In this document: in pieces, positions 50,046 through 58,339 of the stretch | Numbering within the stretch: position 1 is the stretch's first letter | Layout: each line of letters begins with the position of its first letter | Notes under the pieces: generated by a model | Told to the model about the DNA's origin: nothing | Databases searched by the model: none | Seen by the model: the letters and a program-made list of their open reading frames with translations, nothing else | Assembly (NCBI RefSeq): GCF_026421305.1 | Contig: NZ_JAPJBQ010000002.1 | Location: 558,001-622,000, forward strand | Length of the DNA stretch: 64,000 nucleotides | Source: Dyella silvae | GTDB lineage: Bacteria > Pseudomonadota > Gammaproteobacteria > Xanthomonadales > Rhodanobacteraceae | Direction of reading: 5' to 3' | Translations under genes and position numbers: made by a program

Positions 50046-51056
50046 ATGAAGAAGACTTCTCTTCGCTGGATGCCGTACGCGCTGTGCCTGACGGCTGCAC
50101 TGTCCGCACCTTCCATGGCCGCCGCCCCCGACATGCCTTACGCCGTGAGCCAGCACTACGCGCTGGGTGGCGCCGGTGGCTGGGACTACCTGAGCCTTGA
50201 TGCCGCCTCTCACCGCCTGTTCATTGCCCGCGACGATCGCGTGATGGTGGTTGACACCGTCTCTGGCAAGTTGCTGGGCGAAGTGCCGGGCATGCAGCAT
50301 GCGCATGGCGTGGCGTTGCTGCCGGCGAAGCACCAGGCGTTCGTTAGCAACGGTCACGGCGACAACGTAACGGTGGTGGATACGGATGCGCTCAAGGTCA
50401 CCGGCCATATCGCCATCAGCGGCAAGGATCCGGACGCCATCGTGATCGACGATGCCTCTGGCCACCTGCTGACCATGAATGGCCATAGCAGCAACATCAG
50501 CGTGATCGATGCACAGGCGGGCAAGGAGTTGGCGACCATCGCGGTGCCGGGCCGTCCGGAGTTCGCCGTTGCCGACGGCGCTGGTCAGCTGTTCCTCAAC
50601 CTCGAGGACAAGAACCAGTTGGTGCGGGTGGATCTTGCCGCGAACAAAGTGCTGAACGTGTGGTCACTGGCGCCGTGCGATGGCCCGACCGGCCTGGCGA
50701 TGGACAAGGCCAATCACCGCCTGTTCTCCGTGTGCGCCAATGGCTGGATGATCGTGACGGACGCCAACGACGGCCACCAGGTGGCCAAGGTGGCGGTCAG
50801 CAAGGATCCGGACGCCGTGGTGTACGACGCGCAGCGCAAGGTGGTGCTGAGCCCGGGGGCAGAAGGGAAGCTCAGTGTCGTCGCGCAGGACGATGCGGAT
50901 CACTACCACCTGGTGGGCAACTTGCCGACGCAGCCGAGCGCACGCACGCTTGCGCTCGATCCGCAGACGCACACCGCCTACCTCGCCGCTGCGACGGCGT
51001 CCGCCAAGGGCAAACCGGTGGAAGGCTTTGGCGTGCTGGTGGTGAGCCCGCGCTGA
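50046..51056 (+). CDS. YncE-like secreted beta-propeller protein, paralogue 2
   Basis: 336 residues with signal peptide (MKKTSLRWMPYALCLTAALS, cleavage after MAA). Blade repeats include VMVVDTVSGKLLGEVPGMQ, VTVVDTDALKVTGHIAISG, ISVIDAQAGKELATIAVPG and WMIVTDANDGHQVAKVAVSK. It is closely similar to the protein at 4845 along its whole length (ALGGAGGWDYLSLDAASHRL versus LGGPGGWDYLNFDAQRRHL). It lies 26 bases behind the TonB receptor and should be its operon partner in the periplasm. Confidence 0.88.
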   Translation: MKKTSLRWMPYALCLTAALSAPSMAAAPDMPYAVSQHYALGGAGGWDYLSLDAASHRLFIARDDRVMVVDTVSGKLLGEVPGMQHAHGVALLPAKHQAFVSNGHGDNVTVVDTDALKVTGHIAISGKDPDAIVIDDASGHLLTMNGHSSNISVIDAQAGKELATIAVPGRPEFAVADGAGQLFLNLEDKNQLVRVDLAANKVLNVWSLAPCDGPTGLAMDKANHRLFSVCANGWMIVTDANDGHQVAKVAVSKDPDAVVYDAQRKVVLSPGAEGKLSVVAQDDADHYHLVGNLPTQPSARTLALDPQTHTAYLAAATASAKGKPVEGFGVLVVSPR

Positions 51057-51063
51057 GTGGGTC

Positions 51064-51096
51064 TTTCGGCGGCAGGTGCGAGGCCTGCCGCCGAAA
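51064..51096 (+). other. Perfect 13-bp hairpin after the receptor-YncE operon
   Basis: TTTCGGCGGCAGG pairs with CCTGCCGCCGAAA around a seven-base loop, eight bases after the stop. The U-run is missing, so termination efficiency is uncertain. Confidence 0.6.
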
Positions 51097-51129
51097 CTGT
51101 CAGAGCATGGCAAGGCTTGTGCTTTTGCT

Positions 51130-51260
51130 CGTCGTTCCGGCGCAGGCCGGAACCCAGTGACGGCCAGGTTGGGTTGTCGCGACCGCATGTAGGGCGACGA
51201 TGGATTGCGCGACAAGCGAACCGTGACGCCACTGGGTTCCGGCCTGCGCCGGAATGACGA
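51130..51260. repeat. Family A-like paired palindrome, divergent subtype
   Basis: Left arm CGTCGTTCCGGCGCAGGCCG and right arm CCGGCCTGCGCCGGAATGAC flank about 65 bases. It has the same ends and the same CCAGTG/CACTGG inner motif (here CCCAGTG/CACTGGG) as family A, with a different hairpin body. Confidence 0.82.
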
Positions 51261-51329
51261 AGGTGGAGCGTGGAGCCAGGGCACCCTTATGGTGATGCCC
51301 GGAGCAAAGGCACCCGCTATCATCATGCG

Positions 51330-51878
51330 ATGCCAAGTCTTACCCATCTCACGTTCCGCGCCGCGACTGTCCACGACGTTGCCGCCATCGTCACCCTCGT
51401 CGAGTCCGCGTATCGCGGCGAATCCGGCCAGCGTGGCTGGACCACTGAAACTCACCTGCTCGACGGTCAGCGTACCGATGCCGAAAGCGTCGAGGGGCTG
51501 ATCGGCCGCGATGGCAATATCATCCTTCTCGCTGAGCAGAACGGCGAGCTGGTGGCCTGTTGCCACGTCGAACGGCAAGACGCCGCCGGTTATTTCGGCA
51601 TGTTTGCGGTGAACCCTGTCTTGCAGCGAGCAGGCCTCGGCCGTGCGGTGCTGGCGGAAGCCGAGCGTGTGGCGAAGAAGGAATGGCAGGCGACGTCGAT
51701 GCGCATGTCGGTGATCGAGCAGCGCGAAGAATTGATTGCCTGGTACGAGCGCCGCGGTTACCAACTTACCGGTGAGACGCGCCCGTTCCCTTACGGGCAA
51801 CCACGCTTTGGCGTTCCGCGCCGCGACGATCTGCGTTTCGTATGGATGAGCAAGCCGCTGCACGAGGTGGCGGCATGA
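51330..51878 (+). CDS. GNAT family N-acetyltransferase
   Basis: 182 residues. The acetyl-CoA site is motif A MFAVNPVLQRAGLGRAVLAE (R/Q-x-x-G-x-G/A pattern as QRAGLG); strand beta4 is ACCHVERQDAAGYFGM, and YERRGYQLTGETRPFPY is motif B. The start MPSLTHLTFRAATVHD (51330) is preferred to 51270. The Rieske gene begins in its stop codon. The acceptor is unknown. Confidence 0.88.
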   Translation: MPSLTHLTFRAATVHDVAAIVTLVESAYRGESGQRGWTTETHLLDGQRTDAESVEGLIGRDGNIILLAEQNGELVACCHVERQDAAGYFGMFAVNPVLQRAGLGRAVLAEAERVAKKEWQATSMRMSVIEQREELIAWYERRGYQLTGETRPFPYGQPRFGVPRRDDLRFVWMSKPLHEVAA

Positions 51879-52195
51879 ATCTGGCCGACTGGATTTTTGT
51901 GGGCACCCGTAGCGAGCTGCTGCCTGGCGAGTTCAAGGTGGTATGGGACGGCGACACCGCCATTGCCGTGTACAACATCGACGGCGATCTCTACGCCATC
52001 GAAGACGTGTGCAGCCACGATGGCGGCGAACTGGCCGGCGGCGATCTGCATGGTTTCGAAGTGGAGTGTCCGAGGCACGGCGCGCGTTTCGATGTGCGCA
52101 GCGGTGCGGTCACCTGTCCGCCGGCCTACGAGCCGATCGCCAGTTTCCCGGTGCACGAAGTGGACGGCCAGATCTGGACGCGTGACGACCGGTGA
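51875..52195 (+). CDS. Rieske-type [2Fe-2S] ferredoxin (non-haem iron oxygenase ferredoxin type)
   Basis: 106 residues. Both Rieske boxes are intact: C46-S-H48 in DVCSHDGGEL and C65-P-R-H68 in ECPRHGARFD. The size matches biphenyl-type dioxygenase ferredoxins, but no oxygenase is near; stand-alone copies of this type accompany SUF genes in some proteobacteria. The ATG at 51875 overlaps the GNAT stop (ATGA). Confidence 0.92.
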   Translation: MNLADWIFVGTRSELLPGEFKVVWDGDTAIAVYNIDGDLYAIEDVCSHDGGELAGGDLHGFEVECPRHGARFDVRSGAVTCPPAYEPIASFPVHEVDGQIWTRDDR

Positions 52196-52203
52196 GGCGA
52201 TGA

Positions 52204-52249
52204 GTGAGTGAAGAGCGCCTTCTCTCGTTTCTCACTCCTCTTCACTTAC
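52204..52249. repeat. Family C inverted repeat, copy 1
   Basis: GTGAGTGAAGAG and CTCTTCACTTAC (one mismatch) flank GCCTTCTCTCGTTTCTCACT. The same sequence type recurs at 63075. It lies between the convergent Rieske and MipA genes and could form a hairpin in both transcripts. Confidence 0.75.
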
Positions 52250-52256
52250 TTCTTCT

Positions 52257-53054
52257 CTACAACCTGTAGACGAACGCCAGGGTCGTCGTCAGCTGGTTGC
52301 GCGAACCGTACACACGAACCAGCGGGCTCTCCGCGGCCTGACCCAGCAGGCGCGTGTAGTTGATGGCGATGGCGAAACCGGTGTGCAGGCTGGTGGGCAT
52401 GTAGGCGTCGTATTCGAAGGCCATCTGCTGGCTGCCGGCGCCAGGGGACCACGCGGTGATGTCCAGTTTCGCAGCCTGTTCGGGCGTGACACCAAAGAAA
52501 CGCCGCATGGCGGGGCCGTTCATCGCCTGCCACTGCACCTGCAAACTGTGGTTGAGGTAGCCGATGACTGGTAGATCGTAGTCGGCATACACGTCGAGAT
52601 AGGCGCCTTCGCCCTGCGTGTCGTGACTCAACGTTGTGCCGAAGCTGAGCTGCGCGGTGGCCTGGTATTCGAGATAGCCACCGGCATTGATACGCGGGCC
52701 GAGCGAGTCGATGACGCCGCCGAGTTTCGGTCCGAGCTCTTCTCGGTCACGGCCCCACATATAGTTGCCGTACAAGCCGCCGCGCCATTTGTCCCCGTGA
52801 ATCAGATCGACGGTCAGGCCGTCGAGCGTCGACAGAGTGATGTGCCAGGGAAGCTCGGCCTGAATATAAGGCACGGCCTGATTGCGATGGTCTTTCGAGC
52901 CAATCCACGCCGGCATGCGCTGTATGCCAACGCCGAACAGGTCGTTGGGGCCATCGGTCGGGTTGTCCGCCATTGCGCCTGCCGAAGCCGTCAGCGCCAG
53001 CATCATGGCGGTGGCGCGCATCCATGATGCGGGCAGGGAACGACAACGGCTCAT
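52257..53054 (-). CDS. MipA/OmpV family outer membrane protein
   Basis: 265 residues, signal peptide (MRATAMMLALTASAGAMA from an internal Met at 53021) and a beta-barrel of alternating amphipathic strands ending in FVYRL. MipA/OmpV signatures: GVGIQRMPAWIGSKDHRNQA, TVDLIHGDKWRGGLYGNYM, LGGVIDSLGPRINAGGYLEY. Members have been linked to murein-synthesis complexes or solute and antibiotic uptake. It is the last gene of the exporter operon, 11 bases after the lipoprotein gene. Start 53054 or 53021 cannot be decided from SD signals. Confidence 0.85.
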   Translation of the reverse strand: MSRCRSLPASWMRATAMMLALTASAGAMADNPTDGPNDLFGVGIQRMPAWIGSKDHRNQAVPYIQAELPWHITLSTLDGLTVDLIHGDKWRGGLYGNYMWGRDREELGPKLGGVIDSLGPRINAGGYLEYQATAQLSFGTTLSHDTQGEGAYLDVYADYDLPVIGYLNHSLQVQWQAMNGPAMRRFFGVTPEQAAKLDITAWSPGAGSQQMAFEYDAYMPTSLHTGFAIAINYTRLLGQAAESPLVRVYGSRNQLTTTLAFVYRL

Positions 53055-53065
53055 GCGGGTGCGAC

Positions 53066-54007
53066 TCAGGCGCCGGGTTTGGCCGGTGCGGCAGCGTTGT
53101 TGGAGGTGAACTGGACGATGACGCGCTGGCCGATGCGCAGCGACGGCGGCGGCGGCTGATCAAACACCAACACGCATTCCACCGTGCGGGTATTGGCGCG
53201 GATCAGCGGATCTTCTTCCAGCGCGCTGGGGCCGAACACGGTGCCGATGCGCCGTACGTGCGCGCCCAGCAGGGGTGCGCCGCTGCCGCTGTCATCCATC
53301 ACCTGGGCCGCCATGCCCTCATGCACGGCGCTCACGAACGATTCGTTGAGTTCGGCGCGCACGATGCGGGGCAGTTCCGGAAGCAATACAAAGGCCGGGC
53401 CGCCCTGCGGCGATACAGCGGCGCCGGGCTGAATGTTGCGTTCCACGATCTGGCCGTCGAGAGGCGCCACCAGGGTGCGTTGAGCCAGTTCGTAGCGGGC
53501 GGCGTCCAGCTTCTGGCTCGCCATGGCTTCGGAGGCGCGCGCATTGTCGAATTCGCCCTGGAGTTGCTGTGCGGCATCCTTCGCATCATCCGCGCTCTGG
53601 CCGTCGCCAGCGCCAGCGGCCGCCGCGGCGGCAAGTCGCGTCGAACGCTGCTGTGCGGCCTTGAGGCGAACTTCCAGCACTCTGCCTTGTGCCTGAGCCT
53701 GCTTCAGCTCGGCTTCCGCGCCACTGACAGCCAGTTGTGCGGGCCGGGTGTCGAGCACGGCCAACACCTGGCCTTTGTGCACGTGATCGCCTTCACGCAC
53801 CTTGATCTCTGCCACGATGCCGTCGCGCGGCATGCTCAGCTTGAGCATGCCGCCTTCGATGTCGACGCGACCGCGAGCCACCGCGGCATAGGCGGGTGCC
53901 GCTGCTGTCGCCGCGGCATTCTTGCCGGCGTCGTTTTGCGAGCAGGCAGCCAGCAGCGACGAAGCAAGGGCCAGGACGAGCAGCGGATAGAACGGACGCA
54001 AGGTCAT
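53066..54007 (-). CDS. HlyD/MacA-type membrane fusion lipoprotein
   Basis: 313 residues. Lipoprotein signal with lipobox LLAAC (Cys22), lipoyl half-motifs (MLKLSMPRDGIVAEIKVREG; ELAQRTLVAPLDGQIVERNI), a coiled-coil hairpin rich in Ala/Gln (95-175) and a beta-barrel domain. Bridges the inner-membrane ABC unit to the TolC-like channel. The lipid anchor suggests an adaptor fixed to the inner membrane. Its start overlaps the ATPase stop by four bases. Confidence 0.88.
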   Translation of the reverse strand: MTLRPFYPLLVLALASSLLAACSQNDAGKNAAATAAAPAYAAVARGRVDIEGGMLKLSMPRDGIVAEIKVREGDHVHKGQVLAVLDTRPAQLAVSGAEAELKQAQAQGRVLEVRLKAAQQRSTRLAAAAAAGAGDGQSADDAKDAAQQLQGEFDNARASEAMASQKLDAARYELAQRTLVAPLDGQIVERNIQPGAAVSPQGGPAFVLLPELPRIVRAELNESFVSAVHEGMAAQVMDDSGSGAPLLGAHVRRIGTVFGPSALEEDPLIRANTRTVECVLVFDQPPPPSLRIGQRVIVQFTSNNAAAPAKPGA

Positions 54008-54768
54008 GCGGAAGATCCCTCGAGGCCTGACGTTGGCGTCGATGTTTGAGATGGCACACGGTCGCTAAGGATACGGCCATCCTCCATGGCCAGCACGCGG
54101 TCGGAGTGCCCGACCAGCCGCGGGTCATGACTGACGCATAGCACCGTGGTGCCGTGCGTGCGGGCGATGCGATGGAGAATGTCGATAACGATCTGGCCGT
54201 TGGCAGCATCGAGCGCGCTGGTCGGCTCGTCGGCGAACAGCAGGTCCGGCTCTTTGGCCAGGGCGCGGGCAATAGCGACGCGCTGCTTCTCGCCACCGGA
54301 AAGCTCGGACGGCCGAAGACCCATGCGCGGTCCCATGCCCACCTCTTCCAGTGAGGCTATGGCGCGGCGGCGTGCCTCGGTGGGTGAGAGGCCCAGGTAG
54401 CTCAGTGGCAGCTCCACCTGTTCCAGCGCATTGAGCGCAGGGAACAGGTTGAAGCCCTGAAACACAAAGCCGGTGTGCAACAGGCGAAAGCGTTCGACGG
54501 CGCGCGAATCGAGTTGGTTGAGGTCCTGGTCGAGCGCAATGACGTGGCCGCCATCCGGGCGCTGCAATCCGCTGAGGATCGCCAGCAGCGTGCTCTTGCC
54601 GCAACCGGAGGGCCCGGAGATGAGCGTGAGTTCACCTGCGTGCACATCCAGCGTGAGATCGTGCAGCACGGTGCTGCGGATATCGCCGGACGCAAAGGAC
54701 TTGCTGACGTTGCGCGCTTGCAACGACACCGTAGGTTTGAGTTGAGGAACGGGTGACGCGTGATTCAT
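54004..54768 (-). CDS. MacB/LolD-class ABC ATPase
   Basis: 254 residues. Walker A GPSGCGKST, Q-loop FVFQGFNLFPALN, signature LSGGEKQRVAIARAL, Walker B LLFADEPTSALD, switch histidine CVSHDPRLV. Starts three bases after the permease stop. The arrangement is that of DevA/MacB exporters. Confidence 0.93.
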   Translation of the reverse strand: MNHASPVPQLKPTVSLQARNVSKSFASGDIRSTVLHDLTLDVHAGELTLISGPSGCGKSTLLAILSGLQRPDGGHVIALDQDLNQLDSRAVERFRLLHTGFVFQGFNLFPALNALEQVELPLSYLGLSPTEARRRAIASLEEVGMGPRMGLRPSELSGGEKQRVAIARALAKEPDLLFADEPTSALDAANGQIVIDILHRIARTHGTTVLCVSHDPRLVGHSDRVLAMEDGRILSDRVPSQTSTPTSGLEGSSA

Positions 54769-54771
54769 CGC

Positions 54772-55905
54772 TTACCTCAACAACGTGGCTGGATCGGCAC
54801 GGCGCAGGCTGCGCATGGCCGCCAGTCCCGACACGATGGCCAAGCCCATGCACAACGACAGGCATGCCACCGTTACCCAGGGGCCCAGTGCCACCGGCAC
54901 GCTGCGGCTGCGTGCGAACATCAGGGCAAAGGCGCCCAGTACGGCACTGCCCAGCAACCCGAGCGCGCCGACCCAGAAGGCCTGTTCCATCACCACCTTG
55001 CGTAATGCACCCACGCCCACGCCGAGTGCGTTGAGCGTGGCGTACTCGCGGATCGAGCCGATCACTGCGGCCACCAGGGTCTGGCTGGTGATCACCACGC
55101 CGACCAGAAACACAATGCCCGCGAGGAACAGCACGCCGGCGCCGGCGCCGGTATCGAATATCCAGTACAGCTGTGAACGACGAGCGAAATCCTTTGCAGT
55201 CCACACGTCATAGTTGCCGAACGCCGTGTTGCCGCGCAGGCGTGCGGCAACATCCTCGGCATCGGCCGGGTTGCGCAGCTTGGCCACGAAGTAGGTCATG
55301 CGATTGGTGTTGGACGGATCCGTATCCAGCGTTGCCGCCGTGGCCAGCGACGCCACCACGTTGACACCACCCAGGGCGCGAAGACCGTTGCTGACGCCAA
55401 CCACGCGCACACGATGACCGTTGATCACCGCACTGTCGCCCACGCCGACGCCCAGATTGTCCAGATCGGCGCGATCGACGATGACCGCATCGGGTTCGTT
55501 GAGGCGTGCCCGCAGTGCCGGTGGCAGTGCGCGCGCGAACAACATGCCGTCGGGGCGCGTGTTGATGCCGGAGACAAACACCGACACGCCGCCGGTATCG
55601 CTGGGGCCGCGCCAGTCGGCATCCACCCAATGGAACGGTTCGACGGCGGTCACTGCCGGGTCCATGCGCAGCCGCATTTCCACGCCCGCGTCGATGGAGC
55701 GTCCCAGGTTGACGCTCTGCGTGCCGGGGTAGCCGGCCCACAGGTCACCCGACGAACCGGTGATGTAGACGGCAGCGCTGCCGAAGATGCCAAGCACCAG
55801 CGCGACCTGCAGCAACTGCAGCAGACCGGCGAAACCGACCGCCACGATGGCAGGCAGAAAGCGGCGCCATTCGTAGATAAGCGTTTTGCGTGCGAGCGCG
55901 ACCAT
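54772..55905 (-). CDS. FtsX-family ABC permease (DevC/MacB membrane part)
   Basis: 377 residues. TM1 near 18-45 (FLPAIVAVGFAGLLQLLQVA), a periplasmic domain to about 245, then three segments (GVLFLAGIVFLVGVVITSQT; FWVGALGLLGSAVLGAFALM; VACLSLCMGLAIVSGLAAMR) ending RRADPATLLR. The stand-alone permease with separate ATPase is DevBCA-like. It overlaps the NodT-like gene by one base (TGATG). Confidence 0.9.
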   Translation of the reverse strand: MVALARKTLIYEWRRFLPAIVAVGFAGLLQLLQVALVLGIFGSAAVYITGSSGDLWAGYPGTQSVNLGRSIDAGVEMRLRMDPAVTAVEPFHWVDADWRGPSDTGGVSVFVSGINTRPDGMLFARALPPALRARLNEPDAVIVDRADLDNLGVGVGDSAVINGHRVRVVGVSNGLRALGGVNVVASLATAATLDTDPSNTNRMTYFVAKLRNPADAEDVAARLRGNTAFGNYDVWTAKDFARRSQLYWIFDTGAGAGVLFLAGIVFLVGVVITSQTLVAAVIGSIREYATLNALGVGVGALRKVVMEQAFWVGALGLLGSAVLGAFALMFARSRSVPVALGPWVTVACLSLCMGLAIVSGLAAMRSLRRADPATLLR

Positions 55906-57323
55906 CAGTCGGCGCTCCCGGGCGACGGCGGATTGGGCATGGCAGCGCCGCCTAGCGCCTTGTACAGCGAGACATAGGCCAGATCGCGGGCGGCGATCGC
56001 ACCGACCAGCTCAAGCTGGGCGCGATGGTTTTCGATCAGTCCGTCCTGCACATCGAGATTGCTGCTCAGGCGCAGCTCGGCACGCTTGCTCAACGCGGCC
56101 ATGCTGACGTCGAGCGACTCGGTGGCCTTCTGCGTGGCCTCTTCGCGGCCGCGCAATTGCTCCAGATCGCCCATCGCCGTTTCTGCCTCGGCTACGCCCT
56201 GCAACACGGCCTGCCGGTAGGCCAGCACGGCGGCGCGTAGTTCATGATCCTTGGCATGCGCGTTGGCAACGCGCTGGCCCCAGTCGAACAGGGGAATATC
56301 GATGATGGGGCCGTACGAGAAAATCGCCTCGCCCGTGTGCACCCTGAGCTTGTTGGAGTTGATGTTGGCCGACCACTGCAGCGATGCGCCAAGGCCGATG
56401 TGCGGATAGATGTCAGCGCGGCTCATGCCCAGTTCGCCAGCGGCTTTAAGGACATCGGCCTCGGCGGTGGCAATCTCGGGGCGTGTCCGCAGCATGTCGG
56501 CTGGAGCGGTGGTCAGCTGCCACGCACCCAGCCGGGGCTGGGCGCCGGGCTGCAACCATTGCGGGTCCGGCTCGGGCTGGCCCACCAGCACGGCGAGCTG
56601 CTGCACGCTGCTGATGATGGCCTGCTGTGGCTCGGCCAGCGCGGCTTCGGCGCGGGCCAGCTCGGCCTGTGCGCGTGCCACCTCATTGGGCGGCACCAGC
56701 TTCAGTTGTTCGCGTACCTGCAGCAGGCGCACCTTTTCCTGCTGCGCATCGCGGATAGCGGTGAGCAGGCGGGCCTGTTGCTGGGCCGAGCGCAACTCGA
56801 TCCAGCGGCGGCTGACCTCGGCCACCAGCGACACCTGGGCGCCCCGGATGGCGGCATTGGCGCCATCGAGCTGCCCCTTGGCCACTCGTTGGGAGCTCGC
56901 CCATGCGCCGAACAACGGCAGTTCCCACAGGGCGTCGAAGCCGGCCACGAAGTACGAGGCCGTCGTGTCCGGGTCGATCACATCATTGGTGCGCCCGTGC
57001 AGCGAAGGCAGATACGGGTCATGCGCATGGCGGTTCAGCAGGCGGGCTGCACGCATGCGCTCCGTGGCCTGGGCTACGTCCAGGTTGCCCTGCAGGGCGC
57101 GGTCGATCAGCGCATCGAGCTCGGGGTCGCCCAGCGCCTGCCACCAGCCGCGCAGGTCGGCCGCGGGCGGAGCAACGCCCGCCGGCGCATTGCGCCAGAC
57201 GTCGGGCACCTGAGGCTTGAGCTCGGGGAGGGGTGCCGCGGAGCAGCCGGCCAGCACGGCAATGCCGCAGGCCAGCAATCCGCTGGCTAGCGGGTGGCGA
57301 GGCCGGGGACGTTCAGCTTCCAT
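55905..57323 (-). CDS. Outer membrane efflux lipoprotein, NodT/OprM (TolC) type
   Basis: 472 residues. Lipobox VLAGC (Cys27 from this start), then two TolC repeats with long coiled-coil helices (GWWQALGDPELDALIDRAL; LLTAIRDAQQEKVRLLQVRE; RTRPEIATAEADVLKAAGE; VLAYRQAVLQGVAEAETAMG). First gene of the operon, supplying the outer-membrane channel of the tripartite exporter. An upstream Met at 57359 would give 12 extra residues; MEAERPRPRH at 57323 is closer to the signal. Regulatory DNA with a perfect palindrome lies upstream. Confidence 0.92.
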   Translation of the reverse strand: MEAERPRPRHPLASGLLACGIAVLAGCSAAPLPELKPQVPDVWRNAPAGVAPPAADLRGWWQALGDPELDALIDRALQGNLDVAQATERMRAARLLNRHAHDPYLPSLHGRTNDVIDPDTTASYFVAGFDALWELPLFGAWASSQRVAKGQLDGANAAIRGAQVSLVAEVSRRWIELRSAQQQARLLTAIRDAQQEKVRLLQVREQLKLVPPNEVARAQAELARAEAALAEPQQAIISSVQQLAVLVGQPEPDPQWLQPGAQPRLGAWQLTTAPADMLRTRPEIATAEADVLKAAGELGMSRADIYPHIGLGASLQWSANINSNKLRVHTGEAIFSYGPIIDIPLFDWGQRVANAHAKDHELRAAVLAYRQAVLQGVAEAETAMGDLEQLRGREEATQKATESLDVSMAALSKRAELRLSSNLDVQDGLIENHRAQLELVGAIAARDLAYVSLYKALGGAAMPNPPSPGSAD

Positions 57324-57466
57324 GTGCGACTGATCCGGTTTGAATTGACGCTGAAACACGAATTTCCTGGATGTTCAGGTGACAAGTTGAGGTTTGCTTG
57401 TGACCGGCGGCAGCGCCAATAAGTGCCCAAGCATACCGGAGCCGGCCTTAAACAGCCTTAAGAACT

Positions 57467-57483
57467 GTCCCAAATTGGGACAC
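57467..57483. promoter_or_regulatory. Perfect 17-bp palindrome between the exporter operon and the HAD-aminotransferase pair
   Basis: TGTCCCAAATTGGGACA (eight-base arms, one central base) lies 144 bases before the exporter start and 104 bases before the HAD start. The TGT...ACA ends and distance resemble enhancer sites of Fis-type sigma-54 activators. A weak GG-N10-GC element (TTGGGCACTTATTGGC on the minus strand, about 57416-57431) sits toward the exporter. The regulator is not in the window. Confidence 0.65.
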
Positions 57484-57586
57484 CGGGGGGATGAGACGGA
57501 GGCGCGCAGTATCTTTCGGAAAGAAAGGAGGCCGAAAGGGGTGGGTACCTATCGTGTAGCCATTCTGCAATCCGGAGCTTCACCCT

Positions 57587-58288
57587 GTGACTGGTTGGAC
57601 CATCCTCTGCGACTTCGACGGCACCATTTCTGTTGAGGACGTCATCGACTCCTTGCTCGACCGTTTCGGCCGTCCCGGCTGGGAAACGCTGGAGCAGGAC
57701 TGGCGCGCCGGCCGTATTGGCTCGCGTGAATGCATGACCGGTCAGGTCAGCCTGCTGGACATGAACCAGGCAGAGCTGGACAAGCACCTGTCCTCCCTGT
57801 GGATTGATCATCATTTCCCGGATTTCGTGAAGATGGCCCGCGCCACCGGCACGCCGATCCAGGTGGTGAGCGACGGTCTGGACTACGCCATCCGCAAGAT
57901 TCTGGGCCGCTATGGCCTGGACGATCTGCCGCTGGCCGCCAACCACCTCGCCCCCGCCACGCCGCCGCAGAAGTGGCAGCTCACCTCGCCGTTCCAGGCC
58001 GAGGGCTGCCGTAGCGGCACGTGCAAGTGCGCCGTGGCCGCGCAGGCCAGCAAGGGTGGCACCAAGACACTGTTGATCGGCGATGGCGCATCCGATTTTT
58101 GCGCCGCCGATCGCGTTGATTTTGTTTTCGCCAAGCACCGCCTGATCGAGCACTGCCGCGCCGCCGGCATCCCGTATGTGCCGATCACTGGTTTCGAGGA
58201 TGCGCTGGAGCTGCTGCCGCGCCTGCTCGATGGCAGTCTGCTTGCCGAGCAGGCGCCGGCCAGCCCCGTGCTTGCCATGGCTTCCTGA
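57587..58288 (+). CDS. HAD-superfamily phosphatase, MtnX/phosphoserine phosphatase-like
   Basis: 233 residues from a GTG start with GGAG about ten bases upstream. Nucleophile motif DFDGTIS at 9-15, motif II VVSDG, motif III/IV Lys and LLIGDGASDFCAA. The cysteine cluster CRSGTCKC near 143-150 resembles the metal-like motif of MtnX (methionine salvage phosphatase) proteins. No other methionine-salvage genes are near. It is followed after 51 bases by a class III aminotransferase, so a two-step phosphoester/amine conversion is possible; the substrate is unknown. Confidence 0.82.
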   Translation: MTGWTILCDFDGTISVEDVIDSLLDRFGRPGWETLEQDWRAGRIGSRECMTGQVSLLDMNQAELDKHLSSLWIDHHFPDFVKMARATGTPIQVVSDGLDYAIRKILGRYGLDDLPLAANHLAPATPPQKWQLTSPFQAEGCRSGTCKCAVAAQASKGGTKTLLIGDGASDFCAADRVDFVFAKHRLIEHCRAAGIPYVPITGFEDALELLPRLLDGSLLAEQAPASPVLAMAS

Positions 58289-58339
58289 TCAGATCCCCCT
58301 CCTGATCCCCCTTTTACAAACGTTTCTGGATTTCCCCTG

